Source: Paulownia fortunei
Lineage: Eukaryota; Streptophyta; Magnoliopsida; Lamiales; Paulowniaceae
NCBI GenBank assembly: GCA_019321725.1
Contig: CM033120.1
Location: 16,770,278 to 16,834,277, forward strand
Direction: 5' to 3'
DNA: 64,000 bases
The number at the start of each line of letters is the position of its first letter. Positions within the stretch are counted from its first letter, which is position 1. A program made the position numbers and the translations under genes. Shown one piece after another: positions 38,460 to 50,500 of this stretch. A model generated the notes under the pieces. The model did no database searches and had not been told where the DNA came from. It saw only the letters and a program-made list of their open reading frames with translations.

Positions 38460-41400
38460 GATGTTTTGCAGGCTTCGACTTAATAATTAGCATCATTTAG
38501 AACATATTTACAGATCAGGCATCATCTTGCACCGTGTCATCTGTGAATTTCATTTTCATGTTTTCTCCAGAAGCAATTCAATTCTTTGAGATGGATCTAT
38601 CACCCATCTCAAAATGATTAGCTCTCTCCTGAGGGTGAAAACAAAAGGAAAAACACTTGCAAGAGAGTCAACTATTCTAACTGATTTCTGAGATTGATAT
38701 TTTGATGAAATTTAAGCAATGTTATTTTTATAGTACCTATTCATATTGTCTTCAGTCAGCCATTTCGCCTTATGTTAGTCATGAGAGTACCACATTCTCA
38801 TCTTACGAATGCGGCGAGATCTTTGTCTGAGCGAGATTTATGAGTGATATTTATTTTATTTTTTTAATGTTATTTATTTAAAAATTAATGCTCAATTTGT
38901 CCGAAAGAAAAATGTTTTTGGATTTTCTGCCTCTAATGCTATATCCTAGTGGAGCATTATTGCGTTGGAAAAGAAAAATGAGAGGAAAGAATGGTTTTCA
39001 TTGATTTTACTTTCCCTTTTCGCTTTCTTTAGTTAATTCCAAATTTATACGGCTTTTAAAATTTGGGAATATGAATTTAAAAAGACTAATTCAAGAAAAT
39101 CTGTTCCAATTCGGAAGAGAGAAACTATTAAGGTAGAATGACTTGCTATATGTGGATCAAGAAGCCTGGGCCTTGGCACCACCTAGTGGATATAAATGGG
39201 CTTGGGTCGTGACTTAACCCACTAAGAACCCAAATTAGAAAGAGTAAGATTTTGATTTTTCGCTAACAACAATATATAAAGACAGTTACTAACCCACGCT
39301 AATTTTGAAATATCGCAAGTCTACTTTGTTTTTTTTCCTTCTTTCTCTGAGGAATAGTTCCAACCCCTCGAGAATTCAGACGCTGATGACGAAATAATAT
39401 ACCATTTTGAGTATTAATTTTTTTTTAATAATATATTGTAAACGAGTCAAGTTCAAATCTAATTACTGTAATGTAGTGTGAGAGCATTAGAGGGGGAAAT
39501 GTGGTTATGGGACAAAAATAGGAAACTTAAAGCTAGGAATATCAGTTGGCAAAATAAATACACCGATTCAAAATCAAATGTATTTGATGTGAATTGATAT
39601 TTTGTGCACGAGTTTTTCAGATGCTACATCCAATAGTGTATGCATCATATCATATATATATATATATGTATGAATGTGTGTAAAATGTGTATTGAGATGC
39701 ATATTCGTTGTACATCACCGACTTGCTAACATTATTTTCTTTCCACTCAATTCCAAGATTTTGATGCTATAAATTTCATTTGTTGGCAAAGGAAAAATAC
39801 AAGAAGAAACAATCCAAAATATCTCCCAGAAAAATAAAAAGAAAAAGAAAAGTTGAATGGTAACAAATTTCAGTAACGGTTTAGTGTAGAGAAAAAAATG
39901 GGCCAGTGTACCATATGCTAGCCCATGATGGGTACAAGGGAAATTTCACTACATTTCCAAAACAAAATTAGGTTCCACGACTGGAAAATTTTACCTGACA
40001 TGGACAATATCATCGTCGGAACTAGTCATAGTTCTTTTTTTCTATTTTTTTTTTCCTTTTACTACCCCTCAACTAAAATATTTGTAGATAAATTGGACAT
40101 TAAATTTTGACAAGGAAAATGCAACCAAAAAAAAGTTAAAGAAATAAAGTATAATATTGCATATATTGAACTTTGTACAAATTTCTTTTTTTTTTTTTTT
40201 AGTATTTTCATCCAAAGTCCAAAAATGTAACCATGCTAAGATTTCAACAGTCTTTTTGATTCTCTCCAGTCCATTAAGTCAAGTAAATTGATCTCAAATT
40301 TCTAATTAATTCTACTTTTGTTGCAGATGCAATGCCATTCACGTCACAAATTATAAGGTCTACTGCTTCTGGTAGATTGAATTGAATCACCTTCTTAAAC
40401 TTAACTTTTTTACCTTTAAAATAAATTTTAAACATTTTGTCCCTTCAAAATTAAATTTTTGATATTTTATTTTTAAAAATAAATTTTAAATATTTTGTCC
40501 CATCTGAACTTACATTTATTGCAGCATTTTGCCCACAATATCATTACCATTTCAAATTTTCATCTAGATACTCTTCATTAGCCATTGTTGCACATTTCTT
40601 TCCCGCGTTTCCTCTAAAAAGTTGAGAAAAAAGGTATTGTAATATTATTTTTAACATCGTCAATGATAAAACACAATAAATTGTGGTATATTTGCCAATT
40701 AGTGATGATTGCAAAACTAAAAATATTTTAAATATTGTTTGTTGTGTTTTCATAATTGATAATAATAAAAATATATTAAAATGCATTTTTCTCAACTTGT
40801 GAGTGGGACAAAAAAAAGAAACAGTGTTTAATAAGGAATATTTAAGAAAATTTGATTTGAAAATAATATTGTGTTGCAAGTATTATAATAAAAATAAGTT
40901 AATAGGACAAAATTCTTAAAATTTACTAAAAAATAAAATAATTAAAATTTATTTTTAGATATTAAGTGTAAAAAATATTGAGTTGGGAGGAAGGGCGGTT
41001 TACCCTTTAATAAATGAATGACAATAAATGGAAAACTAAATTGAAATCTTTTAAGCATTTGTCAAGGGACACTCACCAAAAACTGACGACATTCTTGCAT
41101 GGCCAAAAAGTTGGGCAGTTTGGGCGCCGGAATATAGGATCTGGACGGTTCCTTAAAAAAACATGTCCCCACAGATGAAGATTTGGCGCCCACCAGAAGA
41201 CAATAGCAGAATCTAAAAACAGCCCCATTGAATAAAATCCACTACTTCACTAACTTCAGTGTGGGTCCAATTTGATTAAACCTAATTTGGTGGCTCTTAT
41301 TGTAATTGTGAACTTTTGATGGTTTATTATGTGACCTAATTCAGTGTTTGACATTGTGATGATCAAAATGTTTCGTTTATGAAATATGATACTTCTCAAT

Positions 41401-41800
41401 CATCTAAATACCAATTTAATTATAATAAATATAATTTCATTTTCTATATAATTATTTAGAGTTCGACCTCAAACAAAAAATAATCTTATCACAGAATAAT
41501 AAATATGGATCATGAAATCAAAATAATTTTTGTAAGTTGTCCCTTGTCACAAAATTTTATCATCACTATGTTCCGGACTCAATCCTCAATAATTATTTTC
41601 ATACAGATAATATGTATTCACAGTACTTTTTCCTAGTAAATTTTTTGAACATGCTTGATTTATTAAATAAAAGAAAAGTAAATTGTGAAAACCACTCACC
41701 CGATCATCAATAGATTTTGGTATTGTAGAAGATTTTGAAAGTGTGGGGGTAAAAGAGTAAATAAGTATTGCAAATGAAACAAGATAATCTTTCCCTCCGA
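38460..41800. other. Intergenic region
   Basis: No exon recognised. It contains foldback element copy B (40386-41011). Near 41120-41220 there is a short GC-richer stretch with GGCGCC motifs that has no coding signature. Confidence 0.5.
40386..41011. mobile_element. Foldback/MITE-like element, copy B
   Basis: Related along most of its length to 16046-16657, in the same orientation. Shared blocks include AAAATAAATTTTAAA near the left end, an AAAAAGTTGAGAAAAAAGG-type block in the middle, and AATAAAATAATTAAAATTTA near the right end. The two ends are imperfect inverted repeats of each other. There is no transposase frame. The boundaries are approximate. Confidence 0.6.
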
Positions 41801-41814
41801 AGTTACCTTTGACT

Positions 41815-41820
41815 TTTATT
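41815..41820 (-). terminator. Putative polyadenylation signal
   Basis: Minus-strand AATAAA lies about 105 bases after the stop codon of the acylated Ser/Arg-rich protein gene. Motif match only. Confidence 0.45.
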
Positions 41821-41925
41821 TACAATGCGACAAATCTCTCAAGTAAGATGCCGGCTCAGCACTTTTTTCATACCAAAAATAATCCTACATGTGCTAGAAA
41901 ATTACACCTCACCCATAAATCTAAA

Positions 41926-42759
41926 CTAGAGAAAGATGAAACATTCCAAGGACACAAGTGGATTTTCAAGCAACTCATTACTTGTCGGTGGCCACGTGAT
42001 TCCTTCACTCTCTTTCCCTTCATCCACCTTCCGGATCCCCTCACCCGACCCGGATCCCACCCGGCCAGGAGATTTATCCGTTTTCCTCGAGGATTGGCTG
42101 CCACCAAGACCGGTTTTCGATGACCGTTTATCCGTGCGCATCACCGGGGACCTTGACCTTCTCCCTGAGCTCTCCCCACTATCCTTTCTCCTACCATAAC
42201 TGGATCCAGGCCCATTTCGACTCGGCGACGGTTCGGATCTCCGACCCGGAGATTTCCCTACTGTCTTTTCTCTCTTCACATCGCCCGAAAATGACCGGTT
42301 CATGAACCTCACCGGAGGGCTCCACTGGGTTTCACGAAATTCGTCGTTGCCATCGCCGTTGTTTTCCCTCTTTTCTGTTATTGTTGTCGAAACACTCACA
42401 TTCTCACTGAGAGTGCTGCAGATCTCAGAGGACACTTCGGAGAGCTCATCATTGCCGAATGCCATGAAAGGTTTCTTGAAGAAGGTGCCGTTTTGGTGGT
42501 GCTTCTTCTGATCTGCGGTTTTCTTAAATTGGCTTTCGTTTTGGTGATTTTCATGGAATCTTGGAATGGGGGGTGATGGGTGTTTGGGAATGGTGGGGGT
42601 CTCGGAGAGGACTTCTTTAACAGTTTCTTCTTCTGGGAGTGGGTACGTCGGGGGTGGGGATTCGCTATTGCCATTCTGTTTTGTGGAGCTGCTGCTGTTG
42701 GAAATGTGGGGAGTTTTTGGAGGTGGTGAGGTGTTGTTGGTGCTAACGCAGCAACCCAT
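41926..42759 (-). CDS. Putatively N-acylated Ser/Arg-rich protein, function unknown
   Basis: Single exon of 277 residues. The N-terminus MGCCVSTN fits an N-myristoylation site (Gly2, Ser6) with adjacent Cys3 and Cys4 suited to palmitoylation, so membrane attachment is inferred. A Pro/Ser-rich region follows. Then comes a short conserved-looking segment around FMAFGNDELSEVSSEICSTL. Next is a basic Ser/Arg region with repeated SPGR, GRRS and RSRSP, likely phosphorylated. The C-terminus reads NPLVSLECFIFL. This architecture, with acylated MGCC(V/I)S start, SR-like middle and LENPLVSLECFIFL end, recurs in uncharacterised plant proteins that databases often label by weak SRRM1-like similarity. No enzymatic domain is visible. 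Overlapping frames on both strands are products of the GC-rich codon usage. Confidence 0.85.
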   Translation of the reverse strand: MGCCVSTNNTSPPPKTPHISNSSSSTKQNGNSESPPPTYPLPEEETVKEVLSETPTIPKHPSPPIPRFHENHQNESQFKKTADQKKHHQNGTFFKKPFMAFGNDELSEVSSEICSTLSENVSVSTTITEKRENNGDGNDEFRETQWSPPVRFMNRSFSGDVKREKTVGKSPGRRSEPSPSRNGPGSSYGRRKDSGESSGRRSRSPVMRTDKRSSKTGLGGSQSSRKTDKSPGRVGSGSGEGIRKVDEGKESEGITWPPTSNELLENPLVSLECFIFL

Positions 42760-42956
42760 CTGGAATCCTGGATCAAGAATAAGGAAAAGGGCTTGCTCTG
42801 TTTTTTTTTATTTATTCCAATGAATGGTGCTTTGGAGTTGGGGTTTTACATGGAGCAATGGTGGAGGAGGATTAAATTTAAGGAGTTGAAGAGAAAGGAG
42901 GTGGAGTTGAATGGGAAGTAGTTGAAAAAAGATGGGAGGGGAGGGTCAGTCATGGA

Positions 42957-42967
42957 GTATTTATTTG
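42957..42967 (-). promoter_or_regulatory. TATA-like element upstream of the acylated-protein gene
   Basis: On the minus strand the sequence reads AAATAAATACT. It lies about 200 bases before the ATG at 42759, and pyrimidine- and purine-rich leader sequence follows. Weak motif evidence. Confidence 0.3.
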
Positions 42968-44070
42968 GGTTGGGTGAAGTTGAGCTTGCGCCTTTCTACG
43001 GTTGGGAGTAGAGATCAGATAATTGCTGACTAATAAAAAAGGACATTGCATCTTTTCCAACACCAGTGCTTTAATCAGAGCTGGAAACCCTCTTAATTTC
43101 TTTAAGTTTGCATCAATTACCAACTAATGGAGCAAGTACTTTGTCTCAATCCCACCTGTAACTTGATATTGGGATAATTTGTGATCTTGTTTTAAATATA
43201 TATTTATATTATTGTATTGTACATTTAAAATAAAGTATGGGGTAAAATATTAAATAAAAATAAAAAAATTGAATTAATAACTTACGGAAAATTAGTTCAC
43301 CGAGTATATATGTCTACAAGGAAAATTTGAATGAGGAAAGTTGTCCAATTTTCAACCACTTTGGCACACAGATGTAAACAATTCTTTATAAATGAATTAT
43401 GAAATGCTGTAATTATTATGACTTTTTAAGGATAATCAATCCAGATTTAAGAATTTGAAATTAGCTTCTGTTTTTTTTTTTTTTTTTTCTCTCTCTCATA
43501 TTGTTCTCACGTGACTTCACTATCCTTTTAATAGATCTATTATATACGGGGAAGTTTTAAATCTATCATAGTGATTAGCGGCGTCATTCATTGGGATTAA
43601 AAATCATGTGTAATTCTAATAAGATTTAATTTTTAAACAGAAATCTATTTTTTAATTTATTTATTTATTTCACAATCGAAACAGTGAGGATACATGTTAC
43701 ATTATGGTTTTGAATTACACAAACATAGCTTCAATATGGCAAAATCATCGAATTCTGCCCATATATTATGATGAGTTAGACTTTATTGATTTTATCTGCA
43801 TTAATCAACCTAGAACCGTTCATATTTTTGCTTATCAATTGGAGTAATTTGTATCAATAATGGAAAAAATTGGTACTACATTTTTTCCGACCAGACATAA
43901 CCTTGGAGAAGTAGACTTATTTATTGGAAATCCAATTTTTGTGAAGCCTAATTTAAGCAAGCATCTGAAACAATTTGGACAAAACTCTAGCACATAATGC
44001 TTGGCTCTAACTAACATGACTAATTTATATATATATATATATATATATATCTGATGATGATTAACAACCT

Positions 44071-44197
44071 TAATATACAAATCAAGCATAAGGGCCCATA
44101 TATGATTAATAAATTGCAATATTAATATACAAATCAAGCTTAAGGGCCCATATATGATTAATAAATTGCAATATTAATATACAAATCAAGCATAAGG
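44071..44197. repeat. 52-bp tandem repeat, about 2.4 copies
   Basis: TAATATACAAATCAAGC starts at 44071, 44123 and 44175, an exact period of 52. The first two units are nearly identical (one A/T change seen in CAAGCATAAGG). The third breaks off after CATAAGG. Confidence 0.95.
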
Positions 44198-44333
44198 TCT
44201 CCTCATCTGCATGCATTATAGTAATTATTCAGTTTTCAAGTCAAATACCTTTTGTTTCTAGGTATTTTGGTTGCCCCTTTTTGGGCGTGTAGTATTATTG
44301 GCAATGGTAGTAAACAAACGGAATGTTCTTAAC

Positions 44334-44760
44334 AATGTTTTCATAATTAGATCGTTGATTAAATTGATGTTGTTAATAATTAGTATTTTAATTGATCGGA
44401 CTGATTTAATAAAAATTGATTATATTTTTTATTTTATTATGTAAAATAATAATATAATAAATTTATTGTTATACAATATATTTTAAATATAAAAATAAAT
44501 AAATAACAACATAAAAAAATATATATCAAAATATAAAATTCAAATAATCACATAAATATAATAAAATATCAAATTTAAATTATTATAAAAATAAAAAATA
44601 AAAAATAATGAAAATCGGTCAATGCGATTTTTATCGATTTAACCAATTGTTGATCGATTTTGACTGATCAAATAATTTTTTTGGTCTAAGTGAATCGAAC
44701 TGATTTTCAATTTTTAATTAAATGGGCCGATTCGATCCGATTTTAAAAATAGTGATTCCT
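44334..44760. mobile_element. Inverted-repeat element rich in GATCG/CGGTT, copy 1
   Basis: Homologous along its length to 63364-63750, in the same orientation. Shared blocks include AAAATTCAAATAA, CATATAAATATAATAAAATAT-type sequence, AAATCGGTCAA and TTTTTAATT near the right end. The ends are loosely inverted: CAATGTTTTC at left, and CACTATTTTTAAAATCGGATCG as the reverse complement of the right end. No coding capacity. Confidence 0.55.
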
Positions 44761-46599
44761 TCCTTCAATTTAAAATAATAACAAATTTTATTTAAAAAAA
44801 AATTAAGTATGAATTTTGCCTCCCTAATTTAGCCATACTTTTTAGGATGTCACGTCACAGATACATAGAGTTGTTATTTGGCAAGGTATCTTTTTTCCTC
44901 GCATTTCATGTAAAGTGCCAATTCAATTTTATACTCAACGAATAGGCAATATTTAATTTAGTAATAGCCGTTCTAGCTAATTGCCTTTCGCCATGACATC
45001 AAAATTTTCGTAACAAACAAGGTTTGGGCTTACCCGTAGACAAGAGGTGTTTTTTTCAAAGTAGGCTCTATTTTCAAATTAAAATTTTAAATATGTTTGG
45101 ATAGTCAAAGTTTTGATAGTTAACTCTTGATCTTTCAATCGAAAAACAACACAAATGAAGGCATCAAAATTCTTGTTCCTCAGTCCAAATCCATGTGTCG
45201 ATCAACAAAAAACTCAAAATCTCATCTCAACTTTTGTTCTTCTGAATAAGACTATTAATAGGGTTAGATATTCTAACTCCTTTAGTTTGGTTGTCTGAAT
45301 TGGAAAAATTGTAAAGAAAAAGAATTCCGTTTATTAAGATCATTATACCCCCATGTATTTTTTTTACGAAATACATTTTGAAATAAATTTTTAGATATAA
45401 AAAGTGTATTGTAAAATTATTACGTATTTTGTGATTTGAAATTTTTAAGATAATTCTTATTTGTAAATTTTTAGGATAATTCACTATGGTGGCTTCTAAG
45501 ATTATTTTTTTTTGTACTTTCATGTGCAGAATGAACCTCAACTTTCAAAGTAGTTTCCTAAATCTCCAAATATCTCCTAGAATGTCAAAAGACTTCTATA
45601 AATAGTGGTTAATAAAAAAAATCATTTAAATGAGCTGCCAAACAGGGTTATTTTTGGGCCTGAAGGTTCACTTATGATGGGCCTCTCTTGGGCTCTTAGT
45701 AGAGTTTGCACGTTTAATTATAAAGGAAAAGAAAAATAAACACTTTGAAGTTTGATCTTGAGAAAAAATAAATTATAGTAGTAATATAATCTTTCAACTT
45801 AGATTTTGCAATTTCTACATTTAATACAACATCTTCACTTTCATCCAAGTGGTGCACTATAGATTAATTGGACTTCAGTTATGTAGTCATAATTACCTTT
45901 CAAACTAGTACAAAAGAGAAAACAATTAAAAAATTGGTGAAGACTATAATGTTATTAGGTAATATGTGGGAATGGTTAAAAAATTCAATTTCAAAATTAT
46001 AACTAGGAGTTGCTAGTTAAATATTTTTGTGTGGTTTTTATAATTCTCTAAGAAAAAATTGAGTCCGTTTACATTTTATACTTGTATGAGTATGGTATTT
46101 ATATTGAGTAATTTGAAATACTATGTGATATAATAGTTTATTAAAATTATATATTGGCGTAATCCTATTCACAGTCGAATTAATATATTAGAAAATTAGA
46201 AAATTAGAAAATTTGTGAATCCCATCTCTAAATATACAAAATTTATGCTAACAAGACCATGCTCATAATGAAAAAATCAAGATATAAAGATTTCAGTTTT
46301 TTTTTTTTTTTTAAATTTGAACCCAGGTGAAAATTGCGGATATTTATTTACTTGAACAATAAATTTGCAAATAATTGGTAATTTAAAATTCATTAATATT
46401 TGATATTTGCTGACTTGAATAATAATTAATAGTTAATTATTAATCAATTAATTCAAATCTTAATGTAAATATATACTAAACATATATTTGACGGTTCGCT
46501 TAAAGCGGAAAAATACTAGTATAGTAGGCTGTATTCCGTTTATGCCTAATTTTCCTAAAACTGAAAAGCACACGGGTAAAACATTGCAAGTATGCGAGT

Positions 46600-46793
46600 C
46601 CTCGCGACGTCGTTTTGGTTCTCCTTCCTCAGTCGCTACTGCGCGTACCGTAGCTCTCTGCTAATTTTTTCTTCCCCAATTTCACCTCTGCTCTTCAAAA
46701 TTGTACAAATTACAGGAAAAGAGAGAGAGAGATTCCTCTCCGAGTCGAAACTGGATAATCCTTAAGGAAGTTCAAACCATCAATACGCTTAAG
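46600..46793 (+). other. Probable 5' non-coding exon of the JMJ24-like gene
   Basis: A GC-richer patch with CGCGACGTCGTTTTGG and a purine-rich GAGAGAGAGA leader ends at CTTAAG followed by GTACATTC, a plausible donor. The next acceptor, TGATGTTTCAG at about 47501, precedes the coding start at 47552. The left edge is approximate. Confidence 0.45.
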
Positions 46794-47551
46794 GTACATT
46801 CAGCATCTCCCTCTCACACGCACTCAAATACGAATAAAATACGTTTACAAGATTTCGACGCACACATTTATGTGTATAACTGTATATGTATACTTGTAGT
46901 CTCTAATTCGTATGGTAAGGTGGTATATACGTATTCATGTATCTTCAGTTAAGCTGTTATCCGCGCTGGAAGTTTACTGGTGTGAATTCAAATTGCAATT
47001 TTTTTTATTTAAATTAGGTTTCGATTCTTCCCAATTTTACTATAAAAGGAATTACCATTTGAAGGTACGGTAGCAAGATTGTGTTTCTCTTGTTTGTTGG
47101 TTGCAGTTCGACAAGCACGTGTTATTTGTACTGCGTATTTTGCATTAAACGAGAAAAAGAATGAAGAAAGCTCTGTTTTTTGTTACTTCTGATGCTGTTG
47201 TTTCACGGATTATGTCTGTGACATTGTAATTCATTGGAAATATGAACTTATATCCTTGCGAAATCGAATGAAACTCGTTATTTGTGTTATTGGTTATGTT
47301 CCATGTCAGTCACTTGTCCAAGAATATTGGAGTATATTCTCTGTTCCTCTTGTCCCATTCTTTCTTTGTGCGTTTTTTATGTATCATGAAAAATCATTTT
47401 TCCCCTTTACTGATTTTTTTTTTTTTGTGTCATCAAACACACATATATCCTCCTTTAATGATCTTTATATATATATATATTTATCTATGTTGATGTTTCA
47501 GGTATACAATTTTTCTTGTTCTGGTACCATTGGATTTTGGTAGGACACTTT

Positions 47552-50500
47552 ATGATGGATCATCCTCGTTCGATCTCTGGGGGAGGTGAGGACAATGTGG
47601 GAATTCCTGATGATTTGCGGTGTAAGAGGTCTGATGGGAAACAATGGAGATGCACCGCCATGTCCATGCCTGACAAGACAGTATGTGAAAAGCATTACAT
47701 CCAGGCAAAGAAGAGGGCAGCAAATTCTGCGATGCGTGCAAGCATGAAGAAAGCGAAGAGGAAACCTTTAGGTGAAAGTGATATCTTCTTGGAAAGCAAA
47801 AGTGATGATATGGATCTACCACTCAGTTCACAATTTGGGGATTACTCTGGGTCCTCTGGGAAGAAGAAAAAGGAGAAATTATCGAAAGCCCAGGCTAGTT
47901 ATTCACCTGAAATGCCACCAGTGAGGAGTTTTTCTGGTCGAAGTTCTCTAAGGTCAACTGATGATCTTGATAGAGATGGCTCTGAGTATGAAGACAGTAG
48001 AAGGTCTTATAGAACACCAACCACATCTGCAGTGGATTCAGACAGAAGCAGATCACAAAAGAGGTTTGAGATTAGTCCTATGACGGTGAGTAGAGTAACG
48101 GGATGTACAGCGTGAAATTAAATTATTTCCACAGTTTGTCTTTTATGGTCTAGAGGCAAAAGTTTCTGTTTCCTGTGAATTTCCTACGAGAAGGATCCCA
48201 TCTTAATGCTAGTGGGTTTAGCAAATATCAATTTCTCATCCAAGTTCTATTATGCCTGTTCTTGATGCCGAATAATATAAATCAACTTCAAAACCCAGCT
48301 CCCCCCCCCCCCACACACACACACACACAGAGTAAGAAATGAGAGAGAAATGAACACATGATGTTCAGAAACAGTGTGTGAAGACATGTTTCATCCTGAT
48401 ATTGCTATTATTCTCTCAGCACTTGGATATCAATATTCATTTTGTGCATTCTAGATCTTAGGAACCAATGGCTGCCAACAATAAGCAGCCAATTGGGAGT
48501 CCATAATTAAGCTAATCCTCATGTTAAAGCTCATTTCAATATTGTAAAACACGAATTTTTTAGACTGGAAATGACAATAACTTCAAATATTAAGAGTCTT
48601 ATTCAATGAACCAATGCGCAAGGACCTGATGCTGAAATTGAACCTAGTGGGGCAAGGTGTGTGGGGCATATTTAAGGTGGCTTACTCTAGAATTTTGAGA
48701 ATTTTTCTCATCTTCTTTTGGGCGGGGTGGGGGTGGGGGGATATCTATTGTAATTTATACTAAAGACCAATTTTAATGAGCGAAAATTTGGGATTACCAT
48801 TTGTTTTGGGCATTGGAGGCAGTGCCAGAACCCAGTTATTCGGCCCAGACATGGCTGTTACCTGTTGACTCGAAGTGTTTGTTCTGTTGGGCTCAACTAA
48901 TTGTGCCTATTACAGTTACCTGATATTTATTCTACCCTGCCCGTTCACATAGTTTACTGAGTGGGTGCCTTTTTTGTAGGAGACTTCTAATGGAAACTCG
49001 GAGTCTTCTGATGATACCGGGGGACAGCCTTGTCATCAGTGTCGGAGCAATAATAGGGATAGAGTTATTTGGTGCCTTAAGTGTGACAGAAGAGGATATT
49101 GTGAGAACTGCGTTTCAACATGGTGAGATGAAATATCATCTGAAAGAAATTTTTTCCTGTTTCTCTCACTCCCAAAACGACAATGTGATGCATCATTTCT
49201 CAGGTATTCTGACATCCCCGTGGAGGAAATCCAGAGGGTTTGTCCTGCATGCCGTGGTACATGTAGTTGCAGGGTGTGTATGCGAGGGGATAATCTGATT
49301 AAAGTATCCATCTTTTCCCTATTGTCTAAATCTCAGTAAATTTTTCCATCTCCTTAAACTTTTAATTTTTTTTAAGAAAATATTGTTCTCTTGTTTGATG
49401 GAATCTGTATAATTTTTCTCTTGAAGGCAAGGATTCGGGAGATACCTGCCACAGACAAATTGCAGTACCTCTACTGCCTTTTATCCGCAGTGCTTCCTAT
49501 TGTGAAGAAGATCCATTCTGAGCAGTGCTCTGAGGTGGAGCTGGAAAAAAGGCTCCGAGGTATGATGCTTGTGTGCTTTAGTAGCGTGTTGAAATTAAAA
49601 TTTCCATGATTGATGTCTTGCATGATGGAATATCTTTAAAATGATATTTTTCAGGAAATGAAATAGATCTTGCCAGGACTAAATTAAATGCTGATGAGCA
49701 GATGTGCTGGTGAGTTGACTCAGATTCACATTCTATTTTCATCTTTTTAACATGTTGTATGCATAAAAAAATTTAGTTATTTTATTTGCCAACATCCTTC
49801 ATCTCCTCCCTATGAAATTGGAAACGTGAATGGCATATGTGCACCCCTGACTGTCTTCTCATTTTTGTATCCTTTTCTAAGCCAGTTGATACGGGATGGG
49901 AATTTATTAAAAAAAATTTGGAAAAAAAAAATGGTGAATGAGTTTTCCCTCCCCTCCTTTCAGTGATTTCTGCAGGATACCCATCATTGATTATCATCGG
50001 CATTGCACAAATTGCTCGTATGATCTGTGTCTTAGCTGCTGCAAAGATATTAGGGAAGCGTCCAAGCCTTCCATCAAGGAAGAGATTAATCATATTGCCG
50101 GTGGAACTGATGATAAAGACAAAGTAATGGTGTCCAAGCGTGTAAAATTATCGGATGTTCAGCTAAATTCATTTGAAAAATTTGCTGATTGGAAAGCTAA
50201 TAGTGATGGAAGTATTCCATGTCCGCGAAAGGCATATGGAGGCTGTGGCTCCTCCCTTTTAACTCTAAAGCGTATCTTCAAGATGAATTGGGTTGCCAAA
50301 CTTGTGAAAAATGTTGAAGAAATGGTCAGTGGCTGTAAGATAGATAATTCTGGTAATCCAGAGGAAACTGGAGTTTGTCTCAAGCTTTGCCAGGCTGCGC
50401 ACAGAGAGAATGATAGTGATAACTTCTTGTATTATCCATCTTCAGAAGATCTGAAAAATGAAGGGATCAAAGACTTCAGAATGCACTGGAGCAGAGGGAA

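Larger units (their letters stand above)
43000..46560. other. AT-rich intergenic region with repeats
   Basis: No coding exon recognised. It holds a (TA)n run at about 44027-44050, a 52-bp tandem repeat, a palindromic CGGTT/GATCG-rich element and otherwise AT-rich sequence. Confidence 0.5.

Noticed and set aside
40544..40879. Minus-strand frame of 111 codons
   Set aside because: Lies wholly inside foldback element copy B, and the related copy at 16 kb does not conserve it.
41809..42511. Several plus-strand open frames
   Set aside because: All are antisense shadows of the minus-strand 277-residue gene, whose conserved termini identify the real frame.
44071..44197. Regular repeats that might suggest a CRISPR-like array
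   Set aside because: Units are directly adjacent without spacers, in a plant genome. Simple tandem repeat.
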